A stretch of DNA of 64,000 bases from Cliona cf. orientalis. Its lineage: Eukaryota > Porifera > Demospongiae > Clionaida > Clionaidae. Position 1 is the first letter of the stretch. Every line of letters begins with the position of its first letter. The notes under the pieces were generated by a model that worked only from the letters and a program-made list of their open reading frames with translations, had not been told where the DNA came from and ran no database searches. Position numbers and translations under genes: made by a program. The stretch is taken from assembly GCA_963930775.1 (NCBI GenBank), contig OZ005703.1, forward strand, positions 7,192,001-7,256,000. Reading direction: 5' to 3'. This document shows, piece after piece, positions 10,801-23,699 of this stretch.

Positions 10801-12345
10801 GCTAGTGTATAGGGCTTTCAGATACCTTACATACTGAGTCTCAGTAGTGCATGCTGCAACTGAGGACGATTCACTAACCACTGTGACAGTATGAGGTGGA
10901 GGGACACACTCGGATTTACTTTCAGAAGATGTACAATATTTCTGCTTAATCTGTTCGGCTAAGTGCCCTTCACCTACAGGGCCACTCTCAAGAGCTTCAA
11001 CTATGGCATCCCAGGACGGAGGGGGGTCAGTCTGCTTTAACCAGTTTTCTAGCATTCTACTAAGACACTCCGTGTGATCAAAATGAAATGATTTCTCGAT
11101 ACTATCGAGAGTACCAATATCTATTTCCAGTTCTATCCCAATATTTCGCCATTTGGCTCGAACAGGATGAAGCACTGATCGAGTAGTCTTCAAGGTTACT
11201 CGATGACCTAATTAAAAATATACCAAAGCTCCTTATTTATCTAATTTAATCGTCTACACATGCAAATAAATTATCACTGGCGTCAAGGCAATAATTTTAA
11301 TGTCAAAATATTAAAAATTTAAACATCATTGCAGTGCACAATAGACACCAACTACAATATCTTAACTTACTGATAGTATGCCAAAACTTATTATCACTTA
11401 TTACATATAATATATCCGCATGCGCAAAAAAAGGCTGCTGGTGCCAATAATCATAATTTAAATTGACAAGTAATTGCAAAATCATGCATAATAATAATAT
11501 TATTAGCACCAATAATAACCATAAATATACTTCTATAACTTACCAGGCCCTGGGTTAGTCTCAACATCTCCAGAGAGCAGAAGCAACATGGACACAACAT
11601 CAGCTTTGAAACATAAAACGTAGGTAGTAGTCCTGCACAGCAAACCCTCAGAACATGGCAAAACAACAGTATGCATCCGGTAGCTGGCGTTAGCTAAGAG
11701 ATTATGCACACATACAGGCACATTTCCACAATGTCAAATAAATTATAATCATATAATGAAGTTTAGTACCTTTTGATTTGAGCAATAGCCATAATACGGT
11801 AAATGAAACAATCAGAACTGCTGCCACTACAAGTAGTACAATCCATGAATGTCTCTGGTTAAAAGAAGGAATGACCCTGGCCACAATGGTACCCTCAGCT
11901 TCAGTAGAATGACCAGCTGAATAATAAATACGATATTATAGTAGCTACTCACAGCAAGCAGCATACCTTTGCATCCAATCAATACGTGACAAATTGTGAT
12001 AAGTACTGTGATCAACTTGGGAGTCAGAGGGGCTATCAGGCACAAAAATAGAGCCTTCCATCCCATCCAGGTGGACGAAGGAATCTCGGTTAACGCTGAA
12101 GAGCAAGAATTTCCCTCTCTCCTACTCACTTGTGACGGTGGAGCAGGTTGGCCATTCCAGGCTACAATCTCTCTCCCTCCTGGAGGGCTAGGGACAAAAA
12201 TCACTGGAGCTGAGTCATGATTAGCCCGCGGCGACCGTGGCACTGAAGCAGTCGGCTTCGATGATCGGAAAACGCTCACGGTACGGACGCGACTGGCGTT
12301 GAAAAGACCAGTCCTAACTCGCCACTCCTGAGCACTAATCGGCAT
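7810..12345 (-). CDS. 2A-linked membrane protein + Death-NACHT-LRR receptor (NLR-A)
   Basis: Four exons, all joined in phase 1: 11967-12345, 11770-11916, 11544-11693 and 7810-11207. They give 1357 residues from the ATG at 12345. Residues 1 to about 175 are a basic N-terminus with two hydrophobic segments (near WKALFLCLIAPL and WIVLLVVAAVLIVSF). A 2A motif, SGDVETNPGP, ends at residue 225. It is followed directly by a Death domain (about 226-315), NACHT with Walker A GAPGVGKST at 448-456, Walker B LLEGFDELP and sensor LVTSRPW, then ribonuclease-inhibitor-type LRRs. In animals this architecture senses microbial or danger signals in the cytosol and signals through Death domains. If the 2A acts, the mRNA gives a 224-residue membrane protein and a free 1133-residue NLR. 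Walker B has Glu where the paralogue has Asp. The 5' end faces INIP. Confidence 0.88.
11544..11693 (-). other. 2A peptide exon of NLR-A
   Basis: The 50-codon exon is bounded by phase-1 introns. It ends VVSMLLLLSGDVETNPGP plus the first base of a Gly codon, with donor GTAAGT directly after. The next exon supplies GHRVTLK and the Death domain. The motif fits the 2A consensus at every fixed position. 2A-like signals are established in picornaviruses, in some non-LTR retrotransposons and at the N-termini of sea-urchin NLRs. Confidence 0.88.
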
Positions 12346-12494
12346 CTTTCTCTCGAGCGCCACACCCCCTTTCTTCGGATTGGGGGGCGTGACGCGCGAC
12401 ACGGCAACCTAGCCTCGACCTTTAACCTCTGCATTAACCCGTCTGGCGCCAAAAGCTTTACTTGATGAATTAATTTTAGAGAAATGATGCTGTG
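12346..12494. promoter_or_regulatory. Bidirectional promoter between NLR-A and INIP-A
   Basis: 149 bp separate the two divergent start codons. It contains TGGCGCCAAAA at 12444-12454, a match to E2F-type sites (TTTTGGCGCC on the minus strand). The core site is kept at the same place in copy B. Promoter function is inferred from the head-to-head layout. Confidence 0.5.
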
Positions 12495-13264
12495 ATGAGT
12501 GACCCAGCTCAGAGTCGCCGTAGCATCCTCCAAGGCCTCCAGCAGACCCGATCCAGGCTACAGAGACTGCACAGCGACGACCCGCAACCTCAACAAAGGT
12601 TATTATAACTGTAAAAATGATACCTACATGTAGAGTAGACATGCTAGTAATTTCCGAGTCCAGAAGGAACCCCTGATTAGCCACATCCCTATGTAGGCCC
12701 ATTCCCATCATAACTTTCAAGTATGCAACATTGAAAAGTTGGGAACGAGCCGGGCCTGGTGATAAGGCTAACCCCTCATCATTCACTCATATGTAGTCCG
12801 GGAGATCAATGCTGGTGTAAGTACCTTCTCCCGAGAACTGCTGTTCAATGTGAAACAATACTATTATAGCATTGAAAAATCTTGTATTTTTAGGTCGTCA
12901 TCCAGTGTGAGTGGTGGGGGACCTCGTCCTGGTGGAGCCACACCCCATGCCCCTCCCATCAGCCGGCCCCCTCCCAGCAGCACAGTCCACCAACCTCCAC
13001 CTCATGTGCACGCTCAGTCACAGATGCTGGCCCCTCCCACCAGAACCAGCTACACAGTGAGTCAACTGTACAGTGTGTGCATGCATGTACGTATAAATTT
13101 GTATGTGACGTGTCTACTGATGGTCTTTCTCTTCTTTATGTGATACTTTTTCAATAGTCTCCCTCCCCAACTATGGATAGCTCCTATCTCTCTCAGCAAC
13201 AGAAGATGGCAATGCAGGTAATCTAGTACCAGTAGTGATCTAGAGAATTGATTCAGTGTGTTAT

Positions 13265-13334
<70 letters not shown>

Positions 13335-13434
13335 AGTCAATTCACAGTCGTTTGGTTATTACATCTCTCAGCCCTCCCACCATGGCAACATCGTACTGCC
13401 AAGATTTGACTCAAATGGACAACTAATAATGTAG
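12495..13434 (+). CDS. INIP: SOSS complex subunit C homologue, copy A
   Basis: Four exons (12495-12598, 12894-13056, 13158-13217, 13333-13434) encode 142 residues. INIP/SOSS-C is a small partner of the single-stranded-DNA-binding SOSS complex in DNA double-strand-break repair. The N-terminus (SRRSILQGLQQTRSRLQRL) matches the short helix of human INIP. The C-terminus (QQQKMAMQQVNSQSFGYYIS) matches the human block AAQQKAALQHAHAHSSGYFI. The middle is Pro-rich and family-variable. Copy A reads GNIVLPRFD where copy B and human keep LPVLPR, so three codons have been lost by an in-frame 9-base deletion. A long CT microsatellite just before exon 4 doubles as polypyrimidine tract. Confidence 0.82.
13267..13331. 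repeat. (CT)n microsatellite at the INIP-A exon-4 acceptor
   Basis: About 32 CT units run into the CAG acceptor of INIP exon 4. The matching repeat in copy B is almost twice as long. Confidence 0.9.
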
Positions 13435-13650
13435 TCACTCCATATAAAAATATCATAGCTACAATCATAAAATTAAATACTCGCAAATTTATTTTAAGTT
13501 TGTAGGTATCTGTGGATCATACTGTATGAATATTGGAGGGCAGAAGACGTTGGCATGCATCTGGTAAACTTGCTTAAAGATAGTAACACTGTGATGATGC
13601 AAACCAATAATTATTGTACCTCTCTTACTATTACCAGTCATAATATTATT

Positions 13651-14108
13651 GATGACAATCTAAACAAGTCCTATCCCCTGCCACACATGTATGTAGTCAA
13701 GGACCTAGTGCCCCACCTGCTGGTGGCACCTGGGGAAATACCTCGGACCAGCTGTACTCATGCAGGCATATCGATGGATGATTGACAGTAGGGTAGGTCA
13801 ACAGTTTCTGTAGCTATGACATTGTATACCCAAACCCCAGCTGTTAAAATGTTTTGCTATTTTCTCTTTTATACTGGTAGGATGAGTTCCAAAAGGAACG
13901 GCTGCAGAAGGTCTCTGACCCATTCTCAGTGTTTCGTTGTCACACTATCATAAACTGCACAAAGACATGCCCCAAGGTACGTACAAAACAAGTTATAATA
14001 ATGATAATTCAGATGGCTGATCATGAACCAGTTCTTTTCTATGAATGCAGGGTCTCAATCCTGGAAAGGCAACTTGCAGAAATTAAGAAGATGTTATATA
14101 TATATCTA
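13651..14108 (+). pseudogene. SDHB: SDHB fragment, frame-broken
   Basis: It starts inside SDHB with [20 protein letters not shown], a segment missing from the copy at 6219-7634. It then jumps at a shared TGCCCC stretch (near 13709) into the exon-3 sequence for tyrosine-tryptophan-tryptophan and onwards, out of frame, ending at TGA. The following exons (13881-13976 and from about 14050) keep recognisable sequence ([20 protein letters not shown]). The last exon has an extra base (GGCAACTTGC versus GGCTATTGC) that shifts the frame. It cannot encode SDHB. It lies in the same place relative to an NLR as the other SDHB copy, so it is part of the tandem duplication. Confidence 0.85.
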
Positions 14109-14184
14109 GTTCATAATTCATTATCATAACATTAATAGAGTATCATAAGAATAATAATTATTATTATCATAAAAGAAAAGGTCA

Positions 14185-17100
14185 CTAGCCAAAAAATCTG
14201 CTATCTATAGTCTGGATTTTTGCAGACCATGCACTTTCGTCATATTTGAATACTTTTATCCTTTCCTTAACTTGATCATAACCTTGACACTGCTGCATGG
14301 TGCATATTAATGTATCATACAAGTTGTCTGTTGCGTGTATCATCAGGTCATGGATAGTTGTGTTGTTTGATAATGCTGTTATAAGTGTAGAACATACAGA
14401 AGAGATACTGATGGTTTCACGCTTTTTGTTTGCAGCTAATAATATGGTATTCATTCTAGGAGTAAACCTAGACCTGCTCCAGCATATAGCTAGATCTGGG
14501 ACATGATGTTTTGAAGAATCAGTAACTGTTATTTGAAGATGCTGAAGTGATATATTATTCATCAACAAATGTTGCAGATTTTCGATACTATAATTATTAT
14601 CTCTCACATCAAGAGTCTCTAGAGTTGTGTTTTCATTGTCAGCAAGCACTTTAAACAAACCATCAGCGTCAACAAATGATCCACAGAGCCTCAATACTTG
14701 GAGAGTTTGATTTACTCTCAGCATATCTGCAAACGGGTCAACTTCAGCATCCTGTGAACGACTACAATTATTATTACTTAAATCGAGAGTTAGTAAAACT
14801 TTGTTATGCTTTACTGCTTGAGTAATTATGGCTGTATCACGTCGATCCAAACTACAGTTCTGAAGAGTAAGCACCTTCAGGTTGGATGTACCTTGAAGTA
14901 AATGAGCTACCATCTCACCGCTATTGCGTGGAAAACTTGTCGCATAAGATGCCAAATTTTCAGCATCACTTCTTGAACAAGTACATTGTCCACCATCTTT
15001 ATCTAGTTGTTCTAATAACATACCATGCATGTAAAAGGGATATCTATGAATTGCCAGAAACTGTAATGACTTAAAATTCATCATTGCAGTTGTACAAGAT
15101 ATCATGTCAGTGGTCTTAATATCAATGTAAGAAGAAAAGTATAAGGATAAAGAAGGAATAGTTAAATCTGTCAACAGATTTCTCTTAATGAAGTGCTCAC
15201 TTAAATTATCTCCTAACGTCAAGCTTCCAATAGTGCCACATGATAGTACTACATCCAATATTGCATTGGCTTCCATACTGCCACATGCAATGTCTAATAT
15301 AACTTCATCAAGGAATGTAAGTTTCTTTATTTGAGTGCAAAATGATGCTACATACTGGCTGGAAATGTAATATTCCAGGCAAACAAATCGTTTAATATTG
15401 AAGGTGATTGCATTCTGAAGATCAAAGAACATCTGAACGGAATCATCAGAGCCAGAAACTCTCCCGATATCTAGTTCACAAACTTCACAATACGAAGGAT
15501 GGCATTTTTGCACCCCAGCATGAAGCATTGCTATACAATCTGGTGAAACATTGCATGATAAGCATAGTTTCCATTTACAAACAGTGCTTCCTATGCACCA
15601 TCCAGCTGCAAAACAATCCATGGGAGTCATCTTACTAGTAATCATAAGAAATGCAGTCTCAGTTCCAATTGATGCCTCCAATTGTGTTTTATTTTGACCC
15701 TCATAAAACATTGCTGCAGCACTGCCACTTAGGCAAACATGATACTCAACAACTGTAGTACTGCCAATTATACTTGGTACATTTTCTGAATCATGGGTTC
15801 TAATGTATAATATACGAAGTGTATGATCTTGATCTCTCATATTTTCGCAATCCCCCAAAAGTGGTTCGATTTTTACAACATGATTATATTTTGGTAGCTG
15901 CTCAGGTAAGATAGCTGGATCATTTAGCTTTGTTATTCCAGCTAAGAATCTAGTAACTGATTTATTTTGTATTTGTATTTGCACACTTTTAGCCCGCTGC
16001 ACAGAATCTGATAGATAATATGCAGCTAAAAACTCCTGTATCGTTAAATGTAGGAAATTATATGATATTGAAACCCCACTACTACAGTGTAAATCAGGAA
16101 CAGACTGCATGAATCCAAGAGTTTCAAAGCCATCTGGTAGGTCTGAAAAGACTAACTGTCTATCATTCAACCCCCTGAAGGCTAGTTCACATATGCCGAG
16201 GAATTTCTTGTATACAACTTTTGGCAGATTTTCGAAACTAGCTACTTTCAAGTTCTTAGTTTTCTCTCCCTGATCATGAAGGTAGCGAATAAGTAAAGTA
16301 CGCGAAAAAGCAGTGTAAAGTTCTGTCATTGTATTTGGAATAACACAATCAGCGTGGCCTCGTCTATCTTTGTAAACCGCAAAGACAATAGCAGCATTTA
16401 GTGGTATATACATAGCAGCATGGATGGGAGGGTTGAGGGACACATAGCGACGCAACTCACCCAGGAGGTTTGAATCACCAATAGTAATGCTAATCAAGTA
16501 TTCATCAATTTGCTGCTTTGTAAAGCCCAGGATCTCAAGCTGTTGTGAAATTCTCTCGTTAGTCGTCCACTGAACATCAGAAATTGCCCATGGACGAGAA
16601 GTAACAAGAACTGTAGCTAATGGCAGAAGGCAGCCATAAATTAAATCGAGATACAGGGACGATTCACTCCTCATGCTTTCTGGAAGTTCGTCAAAGCCAT
16701 CTAATACAAATAGAATACCTTCCCCATTTCTTTGCCTAATTTCAGTAGCTACGGTTGTGGAAACAGATTCATCACCATGGAAAAGTATATCAGTTAACAC
16801 TTTCGCTTTCCTCACATTTTTATCACGTAAACGTAGCAAGATTACTAAAGAAAAGTGCTGTAGGAGCTCTCCATTGGCCCATTTTCTACAAAGCTCCCAA
16901 GAAAATGTTGATTTTCCAACACCTGGTGCTCCAGTCACAATTACGAGCTTCGGATATGAAATTTCTACTTGTGATGGATCTTCCTGCATACAAGCTACCT
17001 TCTCTATAGTTATTGGTTCTTTCTTGTGACAAATGTCATCAATATTTCCTTTGATTGTATACCTCGTAAACTCATCAGCCTCATGCCTTGTTACCCTTTG

Positions 17101-18799
17101 CTTATCAATAAGTGCAAGTTTGATATAGTGCTTTGAAGGCGTAGGTGGCCACTTGTTGTCTGATGGAAGTTTGCTGCTAGTGTATAGGGCTTTCAGGTAC
17201 CTAACATACTCAGTAGTGGATGCTGCAACTGAGGATGATTCACTGACCATTGTCATAGTGACAGTTTGAGGTGGAGGGACACACTCAGATCTATTTTCAG
17301 AAGGTGTACAATATTTCCACTTAATCTGTTCGGCTAAGCGCCCCTCTCCTACAGGGCCACTTTCGAGAGCTTCAACTATGGCATCCCAGGACGGAGAGGG
17401 ATCAGTCTGCTTAAACCAGAAATCGAGCATTCTGGTCAGACAATTATTATCTTGAAAATGACAAGATCGCTCAATACTATCAAGAGTGCCAATGTCAATA
17501 TCTAGTTCAATCCCAATATCTTTCCACTTAGCTCGAACAGGATAAAGTGCTGATCGAGCATTCTTCAAGGTTACCCGATGACCTAATTAAAAATACACCA
17601 AAGCTCCTTATTAATTTTAACCCACATATATTATTATAATAATAATCTTCTACGTAAACGTAGCTACATATGCAACTAAATTATCACTGGCATCAATGAG
17701 GTAATAACTTTAATATCAGAAAAAAACTTCTAGTAAAAAAATCATTCCAGCACACAATAGACACCAATTACAACATCTTAACCTACCTATAATAATTATT
17801 ATTATATCCGCATGTGCAAAAAAAATTGCTGCTGGCACCAACGATAATCATAATTAATTTTATTAAAATGAAAAGCAAAATCATGCATAATAATATTATT
17901 AGCACCAATTATATACAATATTATACTTCTTTTACTTACCAGGCCCTGGGTTAGTTTCAACATCTCCAGAAAGCAGAAGCAACATGGACACAACGTCAGC
18001 TTTGAAACATAAAATGTAGGTGGTAGTCCTACACAGCGAACCCTCAGAACATGGCAAAACAACAGTATGCATCCGGTAGCTGGAGTTAGCTAAGAGATTA
18101 TATACATACACTGAGGTACGTTTTTGCAACATCAAATAAAATTTAATTATAATCACATCATGAAGTTTAGTACCTTTTTTGTGTTTAGATTTGAGCAGTA
18201 GCCATAATACGGCAAATAAAATAACCAGAATTGCTGCCACTACAAGTAGTACAATCCAAGAATGATTGTGGTCAAAAGAAGGAACAATCCTGGCCACAAT
18301 GGTACCCTCAGCTTCAGTAGAACAATCAGTCGGATAGCGGATCTCTATTAAAATAATATGATAATATTATTGGAAATGATTACTATAGTCTCTACCTCAC
18401 AGCAAGCAGCATACCTTTGTATCCAATCAAGATGTGATAAATCATGGTAAGTATCGTGATCAACTTGGGGATCAGAGGAGCGAGTAAGCATAAAAGTAGA
18501 GCCTTCCATCCCATCCAGGTGGAGGAAGGCAGCTCGGTTAACGCTGAAGAGTAAGAATCTCCTTCCCTCATACTCACTTGTGACTGTGGAGCAGGTTGGC
18601 CATTCCAGGCTACAATCTCTCTCCTTCCTGGAGGGCTAGGGGCAAAAACCACTGGAGCTGAGTTATGACTATGATTAGCCCGCGGCGACCGTGGCACCGA
18701 ATTAGTCGGCTTCGATGATCGGAAAACGCTCACGGTACGGATGCGACTAGCATTGATAAGACCAGTCCTAACTCGCCACTCCTGAGCACTAATCGGCAT
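14185..18799 (-). CDS. 2A-linked membrane protein + Death-NACHT-LRR receptor (NLR-B)
   Basis: Exons 18415-18799, 18174-18344, 17940-18089 and 14185-17582 join in phase 1 and give 1367 residues. The layout is that of NLR-A: basic N-terminus (MPISAQEWRVRTG), hydrophobic segments near WKALLLCLLAPLIPKLI and WIVLLVVAAILVILF, 2A motif SGDVETNPGP, Death domain, NACHT with Walker A GAPGVGKST and a standard Walker B (FVLDGFDELP), then LRRs. The Death and NACHT parts are close to NLR-A. The LRR half has diverged more, as expected if ligand sensing diversifies. A foldback element sits in its promoter. Skipping at the 2A would release the NLR from the membrane-anchored leader. Failed skipping would give a tethered fusion. 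Confidence 0.88.
17940..18089 (-). other. 2A peptide exon of NLR-B
   Basis: Same length (150 bp), phases and splice signals as the exon in NLR-A. It ends VVSMLLLLSGDVETNPGP. The last 24 residues are identical in the two copies, while TM exon 2 next to it differs in length (171 versus 147 bp). Confidence 0.88.
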
Positions 18800-19085
18800 C
18801 TTTCTCTCGAGCGACACACCCCTTTTCTTCGGATTGGGGGGCGTGACGCGCTAATAACAACATTATGCATTACATCTAGTCTCGTACCCAGCCCCCAAAT
18901 CCCCGGCCCCGCGAGGGGCCGGGGATTTGAGGGTGGGGTCTGGGGACGAGACTACATTACATCCTGATCAGATCGATCGCCCTGGAGGCCCTGGGGCAAA
19001 GTTCACCACCGCTAGCCTTGACCTTTAACCCGTTTGGCGCCAATAGCTTTACTTGGTGAGCACTATTTAGCGAAATGATACTGTG
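18800..19085. promoter_or_regulatory. Bidirectional promoter between NLR-B and INIP-B, with inserted foldback
   Basis: The region is longer than in copy A because extra sequence, including a foldback at 18878-18953, sits in the middle. TTTGGCGCCAA at 19033-19043 keeps the E2F-like site found in copy A. Confidence 0.5.
18878..18953. mobile_element. Foldback element in the NLR-B/INIP-B promoter
   Basis: The near-perfect hairpin has arms running from AGTCTCGTACCCAG inwards through CAAATCCCCGGCCCC, and closing with CTGGGGACGAGACT. It is flanked by similar ACATTACAT/ATTACATC sequence. The paralogous promoter at 12346-12494 lacks it, so it is a recent insertion. Confidence 0.75.
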
Positions 19086-20102
<1,017 letters not shown>

Positions 20103-20611
20103 TCACTCCGCATAATAATATTATTATTATTATTAAAATTATAATTAAACACTCGCGAATTTATGTCATCATAGTCGCGTTCACGAATTCGCGCAGCGAC
20201 CGAAATGCGCATGCGTACAATTCCACGAGCGCGGGTTATTGTATGGCGCGCAATTTTTGAAACTCAGTGGCTCGAGGAGTAAATAAAAGAGTCCAACTTT
20301 CAAGGGACATCGAAGGATATGCAGGACGTGCCTCAGAGCCCATAAGTATGTCCGTGATTATGGAAGCATTCAATGACAAACTTTTTCGAAAATCAGGATC
20401 ATGCTGACCAGTATCCTTCCCTGGGGCCTAGTCTTGCTGAAACAACTAGCTACATGGAATTCACCAGGTCAGGTATATTACCTCTTATATAAATAGCTAT
20501 GAACGTGTATTCAAATATTATATTTGTGAGCTACTAGGCCTCTCCACAGTATAATATTACATGGGCTAATTCTCTGGTCCCAAAGCATCCCCAGCCCCCC
20601 TCCCCCTCCCC

Positions 20612-20684
<73 letters not shown>

Positions 20685-23600
20685 TGCTCAATTTGCTACA
20701 GTGTTTGCAAGGTACCACTATCTTAAGCATCTTAGAGCATTCTCGTTATTTTATAATGCTACTTGCTTGCTTGATCATGAGTGCTTGCTTGACCCTGCTT
20801 GCTTTATACGTAACATAGCTGCTAATATGCATTAATTTGTCTCTTTCGATATCCGATGGTATTCTCTTTCTTCGAAATTGTCAACTGCTGCTTGCTTATG
20901 TTTATAAACACGCTTTATAGTCGCTCACATACTATGTATACATGCTGCTTAATAACGTTTTCTTAACGTTTGCTTAATAACGTTTTTTCCCGTTAAATAT
21001 TTAACGAGACTCTTCTGGTTTCCCAGCCTCGTTAGCTATGCTTACAATTATTGTTTGCTTGAACAATGTCATGTGTTTTCGGTTTTTCATTAGTCTAAGA
21101 GACTAATAGTCAGTCGCTCATGTTGCTTAATCACGTTTTCTCTAAATTTTTAACGAGACTATCGTTTTCTACTTTCCCGGCTATGCTTGTTTGCTTGAAC
21201 ACGTGTTTAACTTCTGTTTTTCATTAATAGGGGCCCACAATAATAAAATATAATTTGACGATCTATTCATTACCTCCATGGTATCTATACAAACTTGAGC
21301 TAACTTTTTTATGTTCGCTTGCTATCCTTTTGCTCTCTAGCTATGCTTTGTTATTGTTCACTCACTAGTAGCTACTCCGATCCTTAGCTGCAGTGTCCTT
21401 AAGCTTGTGCCACTTCTATTATCTCTCACTCTCTCCCTTCTCCCCCCTTTCTTTCTCTCTCTCCTAATCTCTCTCCCATAATAATAAGGCTTAATATCCT
21501 ATTAAATTCTAGGATTGAGATATTCATACATACCCAGATTTTCATTCAAGGCTCACAATATTTATTTTGAGCATCATATTGTGTTATAATCTTAAGCTTT
21601 GTGCTTATTAAGACCGTATCACATTACATATTGATTAGTAGTCTCAAGATAATTAATTCTATTCTGCATACAATGCTATTACGGTATACTTGCCAATGTT
21701 TCAGAATCAACCCTAAGCTAATTTATAGCTAAGCATTATTAACTATTCTAAGACTGTAACTTTGACGGTGGCTCATACTAGGTAAAGAGTGTAATAATCA
21801 TGCCAGAAAGAGGTACATGTTATTCTAGCATTGAGTGGAATGGTTCTTTGATCTTGATTACAAATAGCTGATTAAACGCCTATAAACCGCATGATATTAC
21901 ATACAATCATGCATGGTACAAAAAACTGACGTATGCATGGAGCTCAAGGGAGGGCTTGCATGGGTCGATCATTGCATGCTCAATATAATATTGTACCTAT
22001 ATAATAATCGAATATGCATGCCTGGGTATGCATTGCATGTGAGTGCATGCATGACATTTCATTGCGGTACAGTCTTTACAAAATTTATGCTCTGGTCTGA
22101 CTCACTGTATATCTGGACCCGACTATGAAATTGGTCATACATTCATCATCCTGTTTTGATTCTTATTATGATTCTGCCTCATAATACAGAATTAATATGT
22201 TCACCTATAGCTAGCTTCGTACCCAGAGCATGCCATGGGCACGAAGCTATTGAGTTTGTAAATGCTGCAAATTAAATATCTCAGTGTAGCTCTATTCATC
22301 CATTGGATGACTATTGCAACAATTCTCATAATACAATGTCAGAATTTTTCTTGTCAACAAGGGTTAGATTGATTTCAAACCATTGTTTGACCGAGATCCT
22401 CAGTGTGCCCTTGATTTGATATAGTAGCTATAATAATATTATATCTTTGTAAATTTGTTTCTTGGATATCGATGATGCAATGTTGGCCATATGTGATTTA
22501 GTCGGCATCACTACAAGATATACACATATTATTATGGCATGAGTCGACTTAACTTCTTGCCATGGAGTAGCGAATATCTGCTCACTTATGCATGTACTTA
22601 CTTATGTCAGAGAATGCCGGCATGGGATGAAGGGACAATGCATGGTGGCATGGTTGGTGCTTGCATTGTATTAATAGTGTCGGTGAATCAGATTAGGGAT
22701 CAGGCTGGATCATGTCCACTCAATGCTACCAGTACTCTATAGATTTCAAGACTTAGTCAAGCTGACTGATCGATACCTAGATAGATACCACTTTCTCTAT
22801 TAAATTTTCATTACAATAGCCAGATCCGACCCTAGCTATAGTGACTCACTAGTGCAATAGGCTGTAGAATACATCAGGTATACAGCGGGTTTTTTCCAAG
22901 TTTTCTCATTATTATTGGCTTGATAGCGGCATTAATTCTGATTCAGAACCATTGGCAAGCTACCCTACCAATTAATTTAATTATTATCATAACCATTAAT
23001 TAATGTATTCTCTTTTTGATGAGCCACACGCATAATCTAGATCAGTCGGCCCTTACAACTCGTCTATCATCATTGACGATAACCTCCAAAATCAGTAAGT
23101 TATTATCATAGCTATGTACGAATCTCTTCTATGGCTACAGATACTATTATTGTTGCTGTTTGTCAACTAATGATATATTATAGGTAAATCATCCACTGTA
23201 ACAGTTCTACCATAGAATTCTGATATTATGGTATAGCCATATACTACTGAAAGTTGGTGTATAGCTATGTGGTACTTTATGGATTTTAAGAACTCCAAAA
23301 CTGTATCAATCTCCTGAGATAAAAATTGTTCTATTTAATATAAGAAGATGCACGGCTAGCTATAGCTAGTAAGGACAGCAATTTAATATGGCTGATGATT
23401 GCTATATACGTAGCTAGCTGTATCATTTTCTGTTTTGATGTTGTATATTCATTTAATATTTTGACATAGACATTGCTGCAGCATGAATGTATAAATGCAT
23501 GGGGATGTTCATTTCTTGGAATGAAATGGCTCCGCGTGAGCTCATGATCACCCACGGCCACGGCAATAATTACCGCGCCCACCATGATTACGCGCGTAAT

Positions 23601-23699
23601 CACTTCCATGTCGCATCCTTAGGTGGGCCTATATAGCGTCCATGTAGCTGCTAGCTTGTTCAGAATCGACACTAACTTGAAACGAGACATACTGATCCG
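20103..23699. other. 3.6-kb region without a recognisable gene
   Basis: Only short, unconvincing ORFs occur. It holds a poly-C/CT microsatellite (about 20597-20680), a stretch with repeated GCTTGCTT and TTAATAACGTTTT motifs (20755-21150), and the foldback at 22213-22248. CTATATAG near 23629 could be the TATA element of the arrestin gene. Confidence 0.5.
22213..22248. repeat. Short foldback of the TCGTACCCAG family
   Basis: AGCTTCGTACCCAGAG is followed by GCATGCC and then ATGGGCACGAAGCT. The ends resemble the foldbacks at 5444-5468 and 18878-18953. Confidence 0.5.

Noticed and set aside
12409-12786. Minus-strand ORF upstream of NLR-A as an extra exon
   Set aside because: It is antisense to INIP exon 1. 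The plus-strand reading has conserved frame, splice sites and a matching paralogue.
22539-22742. 67-residue plus-strand ORF in the gene-poor region
   Set aside because: No recognisable domain, no splice context, and the length is expected by chance.
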